A stretch of DNA of 64,000 bases, taken from NCBI GenBank assembly GCA_964531165.1, contig CAZHEA010000007.1:1-64000 (forward strand). Direction: 5' to 3'. The stretch comes from SZUA-229 sp964531165 (GTDB taxonomy: Bacteria; Pseudomonadota; Gammaproteobacteria; SZUA-229). A program made the position numbers and the translations under genes. The notes under the pieces are model-generated. The model did not search any database. It had not been told where the DNA came from and worked only from the letters and a program-made list of their open reading frames with translations. This document shows positions 1-8,080 of this stretch, in pieces (the first letter of the stretch is position 1; each line of letters starts with the position of its first letter).

Positions 1-1371
1 CTATTGGCATTAGGCCAGCTTAACGCGCGAGCCCGTTATCAGATGTACTGGCTGGCAAGTGCCGTTCTGGTACTGATGCTGGTATCGGCAATTGGTGCCT
101 GGTGCTCATTAAATCATGAAGAGCCTTTTATCATGCTGTCAGGTATCAGTGTCTGGCCAACGGAAATTATGAATAGCATGATATTTATATTAAGTCTGTA
201 TTTTGTCTGTATTTCAAAACGCGCACTGGATAAAAATTATCTTGAAATCGGGCATCGTTATTTATTATTTAATCGTATTGATTATGCAACTAACGAACAG
301 GGTGTGCCGCTTTCTATGTCGACGATTTCATATCATTTACCGAGTGTAAAAAACAACTGGATATTCCTGGTTGTTATTATGCTTCTGGTATCGGCTGCAT
401 TAGTCGCAACATTGCCACTCACTATTACCTATGAATTTATTTATCTTATGTTGTTTATCTGGGGTGCGGTGTTTGCCGTCTGGTTTGGCCTGATTTATCT
501 GTATGTGCCAGTCGCCAGAATTAATAAGTGGATTTCAAATCAGCAGCAACAAAAAATTGAAAGCCTGCAGCAAAGTAAGCAGATTCCGGTGCAACGTTTC
601 TGGCAAACATATGGAGAATATGGCTCACAACGAAATCGCTTTTTAAGGGCCTGTACGGTGGTGTTAATTTTTCAGGCATTTATCAGCCTGGTATTTACTT
701 TATTTGGTCTTGAGGCACCACCGTTAAGAGGGCCGTATACACTGGCTGTCGATGCAGTGATTACGGTGCTGAGTTTACTTGGTATGCTGTTTGTGCTGTT
801 TTATATGGTAGATGCGACTCGCTTATGTATCGCCTGGGTAAAGGGTTTAACTGAAAACAGTTATGACTGGGGTGATACAGGTGTTGATGAGCTGGTTGTG
901 GAATTAAATATTCCCCGAAAATATGCCATAGACTGGTTAAAGCTGCATATTATTGCTGAGAGAACTAGAGAAGTGGGTAAGCTGATATTTTATCCGTTTA
1001 TTATTATTGTGCTTATTCTGTTTTCACGGATTAATTATTTTGATGACTGGGGGTTTCCACAAAGTATGGCAATTATCACTAGCAGCCTAATAGCAATTGC
1101 ATTGTATGCGGCTATTAAACTACGCCAGGAAGCCGAGTTGGTACGCGCTACATTTATGGATAAACTTAATATGGATAAGCTTACGGTTGGTGGAAATAAG
1201 TCGCTGAATGATAAACCTACGTTAACTCAAATTGATGAGCTAATTGAGAATGTCAGTCAGTTACGCAAAGGTGCATTTCAGCCAATACTGGAACAACCAT
1301 TAGTTAAAGCCAGCTTGCTTCTTTTGGGAGGAGTAGGTTTATCTGCTTCACAGTTCACCTATTTGCTTTAA
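1..1371 (+). CDS. Polytopic inner-membrane protein, 5' end beyond window
   Basis: The frame is open from the first base, so the first TTG at position 4 is probably not the true start and the gene is partial. The visible 456 residues hold about eight or nine hydrophobic segments, for example near residues 15-35, 52-70, 118-140, 145-168, 215-236, 250-270 and 326-345, separated by charged loops. One loop has a run of glutamines (about residue 180). I recognise no family motif. The next gene, 32 bp downstream on the same strand, encodes a periplasmic DsrE-like protein and may be co-transcribed. Function unknown; only the membrane location is inferred. Confidence 0.75.
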   Translation, partial: LLALGQLNARARYQMYWLASAVLVLMLVSAIGAWCSLNHEEPFIMLSGISVWPTEIMNSMIFILSLYFVCISKRALDKNYLEIGHRYLLFNRIDYATNEQGVPLSMSTISYHLPSVKNNWIFLVVIMLLVSAALVATLPLTITYEFIYLMLFIWGAVFAVWFGLIYLYVPVARINKWISNQQQQKIESLQQSKQIPVQRFWQTYGEYGSQRNRFLRACTVVLIFQAFISLVFTLFGLEAPPLRGPYTLAVDAVITVLSLLGMLFVLFYMVDATRLCIAWVKGLTENSYDWGDTGVDELVVELNIPRKYAIDWLKLHIIAERTREVGKLIFYPFIIIVLILFSRINYFDDWGFPQSMAIITSSLIAIALYAAIKLRQEAELVRATFMDKLNMDKLTVGGNKSLNDKPTLTQIDELIENVSQLRKGAFQPILEQPLVKASLLLLGGVGLSASQFTYLL

Positions 1372-1403
1372 TAGTTAGTAAAATTACTTCTTCGATTAAT
1401 GAG

Positions 1404-1943
1404 ATGTTTAAAATGATGTGTGTTTATAAGTTGTTGTGCTTTGTGTTTTTTATGATGGTGTTAACTTTCAATGTTGCTGCGGGTCAGGATATACAAACGG
1501 TCAATGATTCAAATGCAGATGCAGCTGAACTTAACGCACCATGGGGACATGCAAAAAGTCTGGATATCAAATATAAGCCACATAAACTTTTATATGATTT
1601 AACCACAGATGAGCCGCGTGAACTGGATAATATTTTAGACCGTGCCAGTTATCTTTTTAAATTATATGAGTCTGAAATGTTTGATAGCTCTATTGTTATA
1701 GTGATTCATGGTGATGCCATTGCATTCTTTGCAAGAGATAAATTTTCAGAATTTAAAGATAGAATGTACCGGGCTAACAGTTTAACGATTGGTACCACCA
1801 TCGAGTTTAGAATGTGTAAAGCCGCAGCGAAAGTCATGAAGTATGATCCCGAAGATATTCACGGTTTTGTAAAAATGGTGCCTATGGCTGATGCAGAAAT
1901 AGTCAGGCTGCAACTAGAAGAAGGTTATGCGTATATGCAATAG
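1404..1943 (+). CDS. Exported DsrE/DsrF-like protein
   Basis: A 179-residue protein with an N-terminal signal peptide (hydrophobic core about 8-24, cleavage near AAG). The mature part resembles the DsrE/DsrF/YchN fold: a Tyr-Asp-Leu strand near residue 64, a helix, the hydrophobic strand SIVIVIHGDAIAFFA (about 95-109) and a strand ending in a single Cys (EFRMCKAA, near 138). DsrE-type proteins carry sulfur or serve as small redox proteins; exported members are common in sulfur-oxidising gammaproteobacteria, but substrates are mostly unknown. ATGs at 1413 and 1416 are better spaced from the GAG at 1401-1403 and could be the true start. It converges on the HPP-family gene with a hairpin between them. 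Confidence 0.7.
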   Translation: MFKMMCVYKLLCFVFFMMVLTFNVAAGQDIQTVNDSNADAAELNAPWGHAKSLDIKYKPHKLLYDLTTDEPRELDNILDRASYLFKLYESEMFDSSIVIVIHGDAIAFFARDKFSEFKDRMYRANSLTIGTTIEFRMCKAAAKVMKYDPEDIHGFVKMVPMADAEIVRLQLEEGYAYMQ

Positions 1944-1957
1944 AAACTAAAGCAAAA

Positions 1958-2012
1958 AATAATTAGCGTAAATATATGCGGCAATGTTTAACGTGTATTT
2001 ATGCTAATTATT
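1958..2012. terminator. Bidirectional terminator-like inverted repeat
   Basis: 17-nt arms at 1958-1974 and 1996-2012 pair with one G-T exception. The hairpin sits between the convergent DsrE-like and HPP-family genes, with A-rich sequence on the left and T-rich sequence on the right, as expected for a shared intrinsic terminator. Confidence 0.6.
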
Positions 2013-2026
2013 TATGCGATAGAAAT

Positions 2027-2956
2027 TTATTCATGAGTATTCGGAAAAACTTCTCGTGCTGACCAGCGTGCAAATTCTTGCCGTGTACAGCTATCCGCAG
2101 TATTAAATCGTTCACCTTCAACCACCCGATAAATAACCATATCTTTTTTCGGATCATCTGCAACTGATTCATCAATAATCCGGCGTACGCACCAATGCGG
2201 GCCATGCTGCCCGTTGGTGTAAAAATGATTGAGTAAAATTTGTTGGGATGAGAGTTTCTGATGTTGGGCATGTTGCAGACTTAACTTTATTACCCGCTGT
2301 AAATCTTCGACTGTCACATCCATTACCAGATCCATATCGGCAATGGCTTTTTCAATGGCCTGTTTATCAACCTGATGAGCGGGACTGTCCACGCTATTAA
2401 CTTTTTTGCTCTGGTCGGTAAAGCGCATCATCGAGGCACCGGGATAACGTCGCCATGGAAATAAGTTATTAAATAAAATGGCGACGATAAAGATAATTGT
2501 GACATTTAATAGAATTGGCGTTAGCACGTATTCATAACCCAGGCTGTTAATCGCGGGTCCACCAATGACTGCTGCCAATGCAGTGGCGCCCCCTGGTGGA
2601 TGAATACAGCTGAACAAATGCATTAAGCCGATTGCCAGTCCCACCGCCAGTCCCGCTGCCAGAAAAGTGTCCGGTATCAGTTTGTAGCAGGTGACACCGG
2701 CAATAGCTGAGATCAGGTTGCCTCCAATTAATGCCCAGGGCTGGGATAATTTACCGTGAGGCACGGCAAAAACCAGTACCGCAGATGCTCCCATCGATGG
2801 CACGATTAATGCCGCTCCGCTGGCCCCGGTAAACTGAAAGCTGATAAAACTTATTAGTGTAATGCCAATGATGCCGCCAAGGCTGGCAACCAGCTTTTCT
2901 GAGAGGCTGACGGATTCTGGTTCAATCGCCAGAAATAGACGTAATTGTTTAAGCAT
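2027..2956 (-). CDS. HPP-family integral membrane protein
   Basis: 309 residues. The N-terminal half (about 20-170) has four hydrophobic segments and the family signature HPPGGATAL at residues 119-127; GASGAALIVPSMGASAVL precedes it, as is typical of HPP proteins. Some HPP members have been linked to nitrite transport in plastids and cyanobacteria; most bacterial ones are uncharacterised. The C-terminal 130 residues are soluble and charged, unlike the minimal HPP protein, and are likely cytoplasmic. The gene is divergent from the NO-responsive haemoglobin/reductase unit, so a role in nitrogen-oxide handling is possible but only inferred from position. Confidence 0.8.
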   Translation of the reverse strand: MLKQLRLFLAIEPESVSLSEKLVASLGGIIGITLISFISFQFTGASGAALIVPSMGASAVLVFAVPHGKLSQPWALIGGNLISAIAGVTCYKLIPDTFLAAGLAVGLAIGLMHLFSCIHPPGGATALAAVIGGPAINSLGYEYVLTPILLNVTIIFIVAILFNNLFPWRRYPGASMMRFTDQSKKVNSVDSPAHQVDKQAIEKAIADMDLVMDVTVEDLQRVIKLSLQHAQHQKLSSQQILLNHFYTNGQHGPHWCVRRIIDESVADDPKKDMVIYRVVEGERFNTADSCTRQEFARWSAREVFPNTHE

Positions 2957-3151
2957 GTTTCTCCTCGTTAATGGTGCAGTTACGGGTGGTTGTTTTTTGT
3001 TGCCATAATTAATGATGGCAGATAAATGGCGGTGCCAGCTAATGTGTTTATATTTCCATAGCTAATCTACGGGTATTAGCCGGTTTTTGCCACTCATAAT
3101 TAATCAAATTTAAAGTTGTATATTAGATGTATCTTATGTATAGTCCGTATT

Positions 3152-3174
3152 ATAGTATATTTTAAATACATCTT
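3152..3174 (+). promoter_or_regulatory. NsrR-like operator
   Basis: The right arm at 3164-3174 reads AAATACATCTT, a perfect match to the right half of the gammaproteobacterial NsrR palindrome as I remember it (AAGATGYATTT-N-AAATRCATCTT). The left arm at 3152-3162 matches 7 of 11. A second, isolated left half-site (TAGATGTATCT, 9 of 11) lies at 3124-3134. The site is 17 bp upstream of the haemoglobin start codon, and an NsrR gene lies 1.5 kb downstream. Binding is inferred. Confidence 0.6.
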
Positions 3175-3190
3175 TAAAGGAAATCTTTTT

Positions 3191-3556
3191 ATGAGCACTT
3201 TATTTGAACGCATTGGTGGTGAAGCCGCTGTAGATCAGGCCGTTGATATATTCTACCGTAAGGTATTAATGGATGAGCGGGTTAACGGCTTTTTTGATGG
3301 CGTTGATATGGATCAGCAGATCAACAAACAAAAAGGTTTTCTGACCATGGCATTTGGTGGCCCCAATAACTATACCGGTAAAGATATGCGCGAAGGTCAT
3401 AAGCATCTGGTTGCTCGGGGCTTAAATGACAGCCATGTTGATGCCATTGTTGAATTATTAGGCGCTACGTTGCAGGAGTTGGGTGTGGCGGCAGAGGATA
3501 TTCAGGAAGTGGCGGATATTGCTAATGGCGCCCGCAGTGACGTGCTTAATAAATAA
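3191..3556 (+). CDS. glbN: Group 1 truncated haemoglobin
   Basis: 121 residues from the ATG at 3191, which follows the ribosome binding site AAAGGA (3176-3181); upstream in-frame codons are not family-like. It has the 2-on-2 globin signatures: FY at 21-22 (Tyr B10 for ligand binding), the LTMAFGGPNNYTGKDM block (about 51-66) and proximal haem His70 in MREGH. Proteins of this family bind O2 and NO, and some convert NO to nitrate when an electron donor re-reduces the haem. The next gene, 32 bp downstream, encodes such a reductase and an NsrR-like operator precedes the gene, so NO detoxification is the likely role. Confidence 0.9.
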   Translation: MSTLFERIGGEAAVDQAVDIFYRKVLMDERVNGFFDGVDMDQQINKQKGFLTMAFGGPNNYTGKDMREGHKHLVARGLNDSHVDAIVELLGATLQELGVAAEDIQEVADIANGARSDVLNK

Positions 3557-3588
3557 TAAATAGGTAATCCTGTTAAGGAAATATAGTG

Positions 3589-4596
3589 ATGACGCATATT
3601 ATTTTTGATGACAAAAAAATTGAGATAGAAGATGGGCAGAGTGTATTGTCTGCGCTGTTAAATCATAACTATGAAATTCCTAATAGTTGTCAGGCAGGTG
3701 TGTGTCAAAGTTGTATGTTGCAGGCGGTTGAGGGTGACATACCCGCTACCGCACAGGCTGGGCTAAAAGACACGCTTAAGGCGCAGGGCTATTTTCTGGC
3801 CTGCAGCTGCCAACCAACATCACCTCTGAGGGTGGTTGCTGCCAATGATGCTGAGACACATAGTATGGCAACGGTGATTGAACATGAGCTTTTAAATCAG
3901 CATATTTTGCGATTGCGTTTAAAGCCTGCTGCTGATTTTAATTATAAAGCCGGGCAGTTTATTAATATCTGCAAAACCGACACACTTTCCAGAAGCTATT
4001 CACTGGCAAGTGTGCCTGGGCTGGATAATTTACTAGAGCTGCATATTCGACGTATTACGGAAGGTAAACTGAGTTCGTGGTTACACGATGAGGTTCACCC
4101 CGGTGATGAATTGAAAATTCAACAGGCCAGTGGTGACTGTTTTTATGTGCCGGGTAACTCACAGCAAAAGCTGTTGTTAGCTGGCACCGGCACCGGTTTG
4201 GCACCGCTGATCGGTATTGCCCGTGATGCAATTGCCGGTGATGACGGTGAGGGGCATTGTGGCGAGATTCATTTGATTCATGGCGCTAGAACCGAGCAGG
4301 ATTTATATTTGCACCAGACATTACAGGCAATGGCGAAAAAACATAGCCAGTTTCACTATCACACGAATGTGCTTGAAACTATGTCCAATGATGACAGTAG
4401 CGGCCAGACATTGCAGCAGCAAATTATGCAGATTATTGTTAATCCTGAAGAATGGAAAGCCTATCTGTGTGGTGATGCAAAGATAGTTAATCAACTGAAA
4501 ATGCAGATATTTCTAAAGGGGGTCGCCATGAATCAGATTTATAGTGACCCGTTTGTGGTATCTGGTGTGGTATCTGGTGTGGTAGCCGGCGAATAG
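3589..4596 (+). CDS. 2Fe-2S ferredoxin / FAD / NAD(P)H oxidoreductase
   Basis: 335 residues from the ATG at 3589 (AAGGAA at 3575-3580); a GTG one codon earlier is the alternative. The N-terminal plant-type ferredoxin domain has Cys35-x4-Cys40-x2-Cys43 and Cys73 (numbering from the GTG). The FAD domain carries RSYSLAS (136-142), and the nucleotide domain begins with LLLAGTGTGLAP (about 196-207). This is the layout of CDP-6-deoxyglucose reductase and phenol hydroxylase-type reductases. Co-directional with the haemoglobin 32 bp upstream, it probably supplies electrons to the globin, replacing the fused reductase of flavohaemoglobin Hmp. A short duplication gives the terminal repeat VSGVVSGVV, and a GC-rich hairpin (4585-4601) overlaps the stop codon. 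Confidence 0.88.
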   Translation: MTHIIFDDKKIEIEDGQSVLSALLNHNYEIPNSCQAGVCQSCMLQAVEGDIPATAQAGLKDTLKAQGYFLACSCQPTSPLRVVAANDAETHSMATVIEHELLNQHILRLRLKPAADFNYKAGQFINICKTDTLSRSYSLASVPGLDNLLELHIRRITEGKLSSWLHDEVHPGDELKIQQASGDCFYVPGNSQQKLLLAGTGTGLAPLIGIARDAIAGDDGEGHCGEIHLIHGARTEQDLYLHQTLQAMAKKHSQFHYHTNVLETMSNDDSSGQTLQQQIMQIIVNPEEWKAYLCGDAKIVNQLKMQIFLKGVAMNQIYSDPFVVSGVVSGVVAGE

Positions 4597-4702
4597 CCGG
4601 CGCTATAAATATATAAATAACGGTAATACAGCATCAGGGATTTGAATTGAATTTTTTCAAAGTGTGGTTACCTTATTGCAGCGCATACGTTATAGTTTAC
4701 TT

Positions 4703-5137
4703 ATGCAATTAACACACTACACAGATTATAGCCTGCGTGTACTTATCTTCCTGTCCCTGCAGGAGCCTGATCAGCGAGTCACTATTTCTGATATCGCCGA
4801 GCACTTTCAAATTCCCCGTAACCATCTGGTGAAGGTGGTACACAAGCTGGGCATTCTAAAAATTATCAATACCACCCGTGGTAAATATGGCGGTATTCGG
4901 CTGCAGATGTCAGCCAGCCAGATTTATATTGGAGATGTGGTCCGTAAGATGGAAGCACGTCTGGATATAGTCGATTGTAACTCGCCGTCACCTTGCCCGA
5001 TCAAACCCGGTTGCCAGCTAAAATCTATTTTACAGCAAGCCGGAGATGCTTTTTTAGACGTGTTAGATAATTATACAATTGCAGACCTGCAGCAAAAACC
5101 AGATGAACTTAAAACGTTGTTACACTGGTCAGCATAG
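4703..5137 (+). CDS. nsrR: NO-sensing Rrf2-family repressor NsrR
   Basis: 144 residues from ATG 4703, whose protein begins MQLTHYTDYSLR, matching the NsrR N-terminus; an in-frame GTG at 4664 would add 13 atypical residues. A winged helix-turn-helix occupies about 24-65, with the recognition region IPRNHLVKVVHKLG and wing TTRGKYGGIRL. The iron-sulfur ligands are Cys92, Cys98 and Cys104; spacing is x5-x5 against x4-x5 in the E. coli protein. NsrR binds a [4Fe-4S] cluster that NO destroys, relieving repression. The operator upstream of the haemoglobin gene fits this regulator, so the three genes form a self-contained NO response unit. Confidence 0.92.
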   Translation: MQLTHYTDYSLRVLIFLSLQEPDQRVTISDIAEHFQIPRNHLVKVVHKLGILKIINTTRGKYGGIRLQMSASQIYIGDVVRKMEARLDIVDCNSPSPCPIKPGCQLKSILQQAGDAFLDVLDNYTIADLQQKPDELKTLLHWSA

Positions 5138-5183
5138 AATTTGCTGACTGTGGTTATGGTGCATGTAACCTGGAGGAAGCAGT

Positions 5184-6014
5184 ATGTCAGATGAACAGGC
5201 GGTTGCCTCACATTATGAACATGGCGATTTACTGAATGCGATTAAGCTTTCCCTGAAAAAACTTAATAAAACGCAACACGATGTCAGTATTGATGATCTG
5301 GCGGCAGTTGATGAATTTCATATCGGCGGGCGCATCGCCACACAAAATCTGCTATCTCAGTTCGACATTGCTCAGCACCATCATTTGCTTGATATTGGCT
5401 GTGGTCTTGGGGGTGCTGCACGCTATGTTGCACAAAAGCATCATAACCGGGTGTCGGGAATTGACTTAACCGACGAGTTTGTTGCCACTGGAAACGAGCT
5501 TTGTGCCTGGGCTAATCTACAGCATAATATAAAACTTTATCACGGCAGTGCGCTATCAATGCCATTTGAAAATGCCTCATTCGACGGTGCATACATGATG
5601 CATGTAGCAATGAATATTGAAGATAAAGCCGGTTTATTTAAAGAGATTCACCGGGTGCTGGATAGTGGAGCATGGCTGGGGGTTTATGACGTTATGCGGG
5701 TACAGGCGGGCGATTTGTTATACCCGGTCCCCTGGGCGGGTGAGGCGTCAACCAGTCATTTGGCGAGTCTGGAAAATTATAAACAGGTTATAGAATCTGC
5801 GGGTTTTGAGGTGTTATCACAACACAATCGACAGCAGTTTTCGCTGGACTTTTTTAAACAGTTACAGGAAAAAAATCAGGCAAACGGCGGTCCGCCAGCT
5901 TTAGGCCTACATACGCTCATGCAGGAGTCCACCGGTATAAAAATTAAGAATATGATTGAAAATATTAGCCGGGGATATATTGCACCGTTTGAATTAACCG
6001 CGAGAAAGATATAA
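5184..6014 (+). CDS. SAM-dependent class I methyltransferase
   Basis: 276 residues, start preceded by TGGAGGAAG (about 5171-5179). Motif I LLDIGCGLGGAAR (68-80) binds S-adenosylmethionine; motif II is GIDLTDEF, and motif IV/post-I features follow (MPFENASFDGAYMMHVAMNIED). The arrangement resembles sarcosine/dimethylglycine N-methyltransferases and UbiE-type enzymes, but the substrate cannot be read from sequence. It lies 46 bp after nsrR on the same strand; whether it belongs to the NO regulon is not clear because I see no separate operator. Confidence 0.82.
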   Translation: MSDEQAVASHYEHGDLLNAIKLSLKKLNKTQHDVSIDDLAAVDEFHIGGRIATQNLLSQFDIAQHHHLLDIGCGLGGAARYVAQKHHNRVSGIDLTDEFVATGNELCAWANLQHNIKLYHGSALSMPFENASFDGAYMMHVAMNIEDKAGLFKEIHRVLDSGAWLGVYDVMRVQAGDLLYPVPWAGEASTSHLASLENYKQVIESAGFEVLSQHNRQQFSLDFFKQLQEKNQANGGPPALGLHTLMQESTGIKIKNMIENISRGYIAPFELTARKI

Positions 6015-6106
6015 AAATCAAATGTGCCATAACCGGCAGCTTTGGTTGTTTATAATGGATTGAAAATAAATGGAACCTTTTCGCCTGCTCAAGCGTGTAC
6101 ATATAT

Positions 6107-6685
6107 ATGAACGTGAAAAAACTATGGACTACCCAGCCCTCAGAACAGGATCAGTTTGAAGCGCTAATTCAGCCGCATCTTAAACAACTTTATAAACTGG
6201 CCTATCGCTTTAGCGGCCAACAGCATGATGCAGAAGACCTGGTGCAGGACATTCTGCTCAAACTCTACCCGCGACTCAAAGAAATGCAGACCATTGAAAA
6301 ATTGGGTCCGTGGCTGGCCCGTGTGCTGTACCGTCACTTTGTTGATAAATTACGCAGTAAGCAGCGTGCACCATTACAGCTGGTGGGTGATGATGACGAG
6401 AAAATTCTCGAAGACTATAGCGAGCAGTCGCCAGGGCCGGCGGGCACTAAAGAGCGGAACCTGTTACAGCAGCAATTACAGGAATCTCTGGGTCAGTTGA
6501 ATGAAGATCAGCGTGTTCTGGTCATTCTGCATGACGTAGAAGGCTACACTCTGCAGGAAATTCACACAATGTATGACGTATCAATTGGTACGTTGAAATC
6601 CCGTTTAAACCGTGCCCGTAGTCGCTTAAGAGAATCATTAAAAAAAATGGAACCTTTTGAGGCCGGGAGTCGTGTAAATGAATAA
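6107..6685 (+). CDS. ECF (sigma-70 family, RpoE-like) sigma factor
   Basis: 192 residues from ATG 6107; a GTG at 6095 would add four codons and neither start has a clear ribosome binding site. Region 2 contains the helix QQHDAEDLVQDILLKLYPRL and the LARVLYRHFVDKLR segment that contacts the -10 element. Region 4 contains a helix-turn-helix with the typical LQEIHTMYDVSIGTLKSRL segment and an Arg-rich recognition tail. The downstream gene is a zinc-finger anti-sigma factor, so this is a sigma/anti-sigma pair controlling an envelope-type response. A GGAACC (6072-6077) placed 16 nt before CGTG hints at autoregulation. Confidence 0.9.
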   Translation: MNVKKLWTTQPSEQDQFEALIQPHLKQLYKLAYRFSGQQHDAEDLVQDILLKLYPRLKEMQTIEKLGPWLARVLYRHFVDKLRSKQRAPLQLVGDDDEKILEDYSEQSPGPAGTKERNLLQQQLQESLGQLNEDQRVLVILHDVEGYTLQEIHTMYDVSIGTLKSRLNRARSRLRESLKKMEPFEAGSRVNE

Positions 6686-6698
6686 CAGGATAAGAATT

Positions 6699-7370
6699 AT
6701 GAACTGCACAGACATAGACACATTACTTGATGACTACCTTGATCACGATTTGCTGGTACATGAGCAAAGATCGGTCGAGCTGCATATCAACAACTGCACA
6801 GCTTGTCAGCAAAGTTTGAAAGAAGCACAGGCGGTACGTGAAGCATTAGCATCATTGCCGCTGGTTGAAGCCTCAGACAACTTTGAAAGCCGGGTGTTTG
6901 CTGAAGTGCGTAAACAACATCAGGGTGGTCAGCATGACCGTCGATTTCTAAATGGTTTTGTTACGGCATTAGCCGCAAGTGTGTTTTTATGGGTAGCTGT
7001 ACCAATGATTTTTGCACCGCAAGAGTCACTGTCAGGTAGCAATACCATCTCTGTAGCAATGAATGAAACTCGTCCTGTCAGATTGTTGTTTGAAGCGCCT
7101 GATGCAATTGAACAGGTAACGCTAAGTATAGAGTTACCTGCCAATGTTGAACTGAAAGGTTACCCCGGTCGCAGTCAGCTAAGCTGGAGCACCAGTCTGA
7201 AAAAAGGTCAGAACGTTTTGGCGTTGCCGATAAATGCAATAGAGGCGGGTAAGGGAGAACTAGTTGCCCACCTTAGCTATGGTGACAAAACCAAAACCTA
7301 TCGATTAATTTTAAAAACTACAGATAACGGCGTGATGAGCTATCAGATTCAGCCAGTGACATCTGCTTAA
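6699..7370 (+). CDS. Membrane-anchored zinc-finger anti-sigma factor
   Basis: 223 residues from ATG 6699, chosen because AGGA (6687-6690) is 8 nt upstream and the resulting N-terminus MNCTDIDTLLDDYLDHDL fits zf-HC2 anti-sigma proteins; an ATG at 6678 overlapping the sigma gene is the alternative. The zinc site is His-x3-Cys-x2-Cys (HINNCTAC). One transmembrane helix lies about residues 84-104, with a periplasmic domain of about 115 residues that contains beta-strand-like VRLLFEAPDAIEQVTLSIELP. It should hold the upstream sigma factor inactive until an envelope signal arrives; that signal is unknown. Confidence 0.88.
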   Translation: MNCTDIDTLLDDYLDHDLLVHEQRSVELHINNCTACQQSLKEAQAVREALASLPLVEASDNFESRVFAEVRKQHQGGQHDRRFLNGFVTALAASVFLWVAVPMIFAPQESLSGSNTISVAMNETRPVRLLFEAPDAIEQVTLSIELPANVELKGYPGRSQLSWSTSLKKGQNVLALPINAIEAGKGELVAHLSYGDKTKTYRLILKTTDNGVMSYQIQPVTSA

Positions 7371-7389
7371 AAAACTTTGGAGAAATATT

Positions 7390-7965
7390 ATGAAAACATT
7401 AAGCAAAGCAATTATTTTAGGGCTGGGCATGACATTGCCTTTAGGCGCAATGGCCGCAGCTGACGACGTAACGATTCGTGTAATGGAGATGAATGAAGCT
7501 TCTTCAGATCATGTTATGGAAAATATTGAACTGCCGGAAATGGCTCGTGAGCGTGCAAAAGAAAGTGCTCAGCATGGTTTAGAGCATGCGAATGACAAGG
7601 CGGCAGAGCATAAAGAAAAAATGGATCATGCTGATGAAGATGAAGAGCATGCCATGAATAAAGATCGTGACATGGATAAAGAGCATGACATGGATCAGGA
7701 TCGAGAAATGGACCAGGATCGTGACATGGAACGCGAAATGGAAGAAGATCGTGAAATGGAACGTGAGCATGAAGGCGATCGTGATGATAGCGATGTGAAT
7801 GATCGTATTAATGAAGAGCGTGAAGAGCATGAGCGTCGTGGTGAAGATGGTCCGAATAGCCCGGATGATATTGAGCGACCTGAGTTCGACGCTCCGGAAA
7901 TAGACGTTCCAGAGTTCGATTCGTCTGTTCAGGAAAGACCTGAGCTACGTGGTGGACAACGTTAA
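7390..7965 (+). CDS. Secreted Asp/Glu/Met/Arg-rich repeat protein
   Basis: 191 residues with a signal peptide (1-22, cleaved near AMAAADD). Residues about 60-130 are almost entirely charged and form an irregular six-residue repeat of the form D-R-[DE]-M-[DE]-x (for example DRDMDKEHDMDQ), followed by an Arg/Glu-rich stretch and a C-terminal part with the repeated EFDAPEIDVPEFD motif. It starts 19 bp after the anti-sigma gene with a good ribosome binding site (GGAGAAATATT before ATG), so it is the third gene of the sigma operon. The family is unknown to me. Periplasmic cation binding or chaperoning are possibilities only. Confidence 0.75.
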   Translation: MKTLSKAIILGLGMTLPLGAMAAADDVTIRVMEMNEASSDHVMENIELPEMARERAKESAQHGLEHANDKAAEHKEKMDHADEDEEHAMNKDRDMDKEHDMDQDREMDQDRDMEREMEEDREMEREHEGDRDDSDVNDRINEEREEHERRGEDGPNSPDDIERPEFDAPEIDVPEFDSSVQERPELRGGQR

Positions 7966-8010
7966 TCTGAAAGCATATGATTTTTAGTTTTTATTAAAAA
8001 TTGAGCTATG

Positions 8011-8048
8011 AATAAACCTCCCCCTGCAAATGCAGGGGGAGGTTTATT
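8011..8048 (+). terminator. 18-bp perfect hairpin ending the sigma operon
   Basis: Arms 8011-8028 and 8031-8048 are perfectly complementary around a two-base AA loop, with a GC-rich core (CCTCCCCCTGCA). It looks like a strong intrinsic terminator, although no long T run follows. The right arm contains AGGGGGAGG 11 nt before an ATG at 8054, so the structure could also hide a ribosome binding site. Confidence 0.6.
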
Positions 8049-8080
8049 AGTGTATGGAAAATCATTTACAGGTAGATGGT

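Noticed and set aside
2008..2271. Minus-strand frame of 87 codons within the HPP gene 3' end
   Set aside because: It overlaps the HPP-family gene in another frame on the same strand and has no family features.
7660..7800. Regular short DNA repeats resembling a CRISPR-like array
   Set aside because: The period is 18 nt, in frame, and encodes the Asp/Glu/Met repeat of the secreted protein; there are no spacers.
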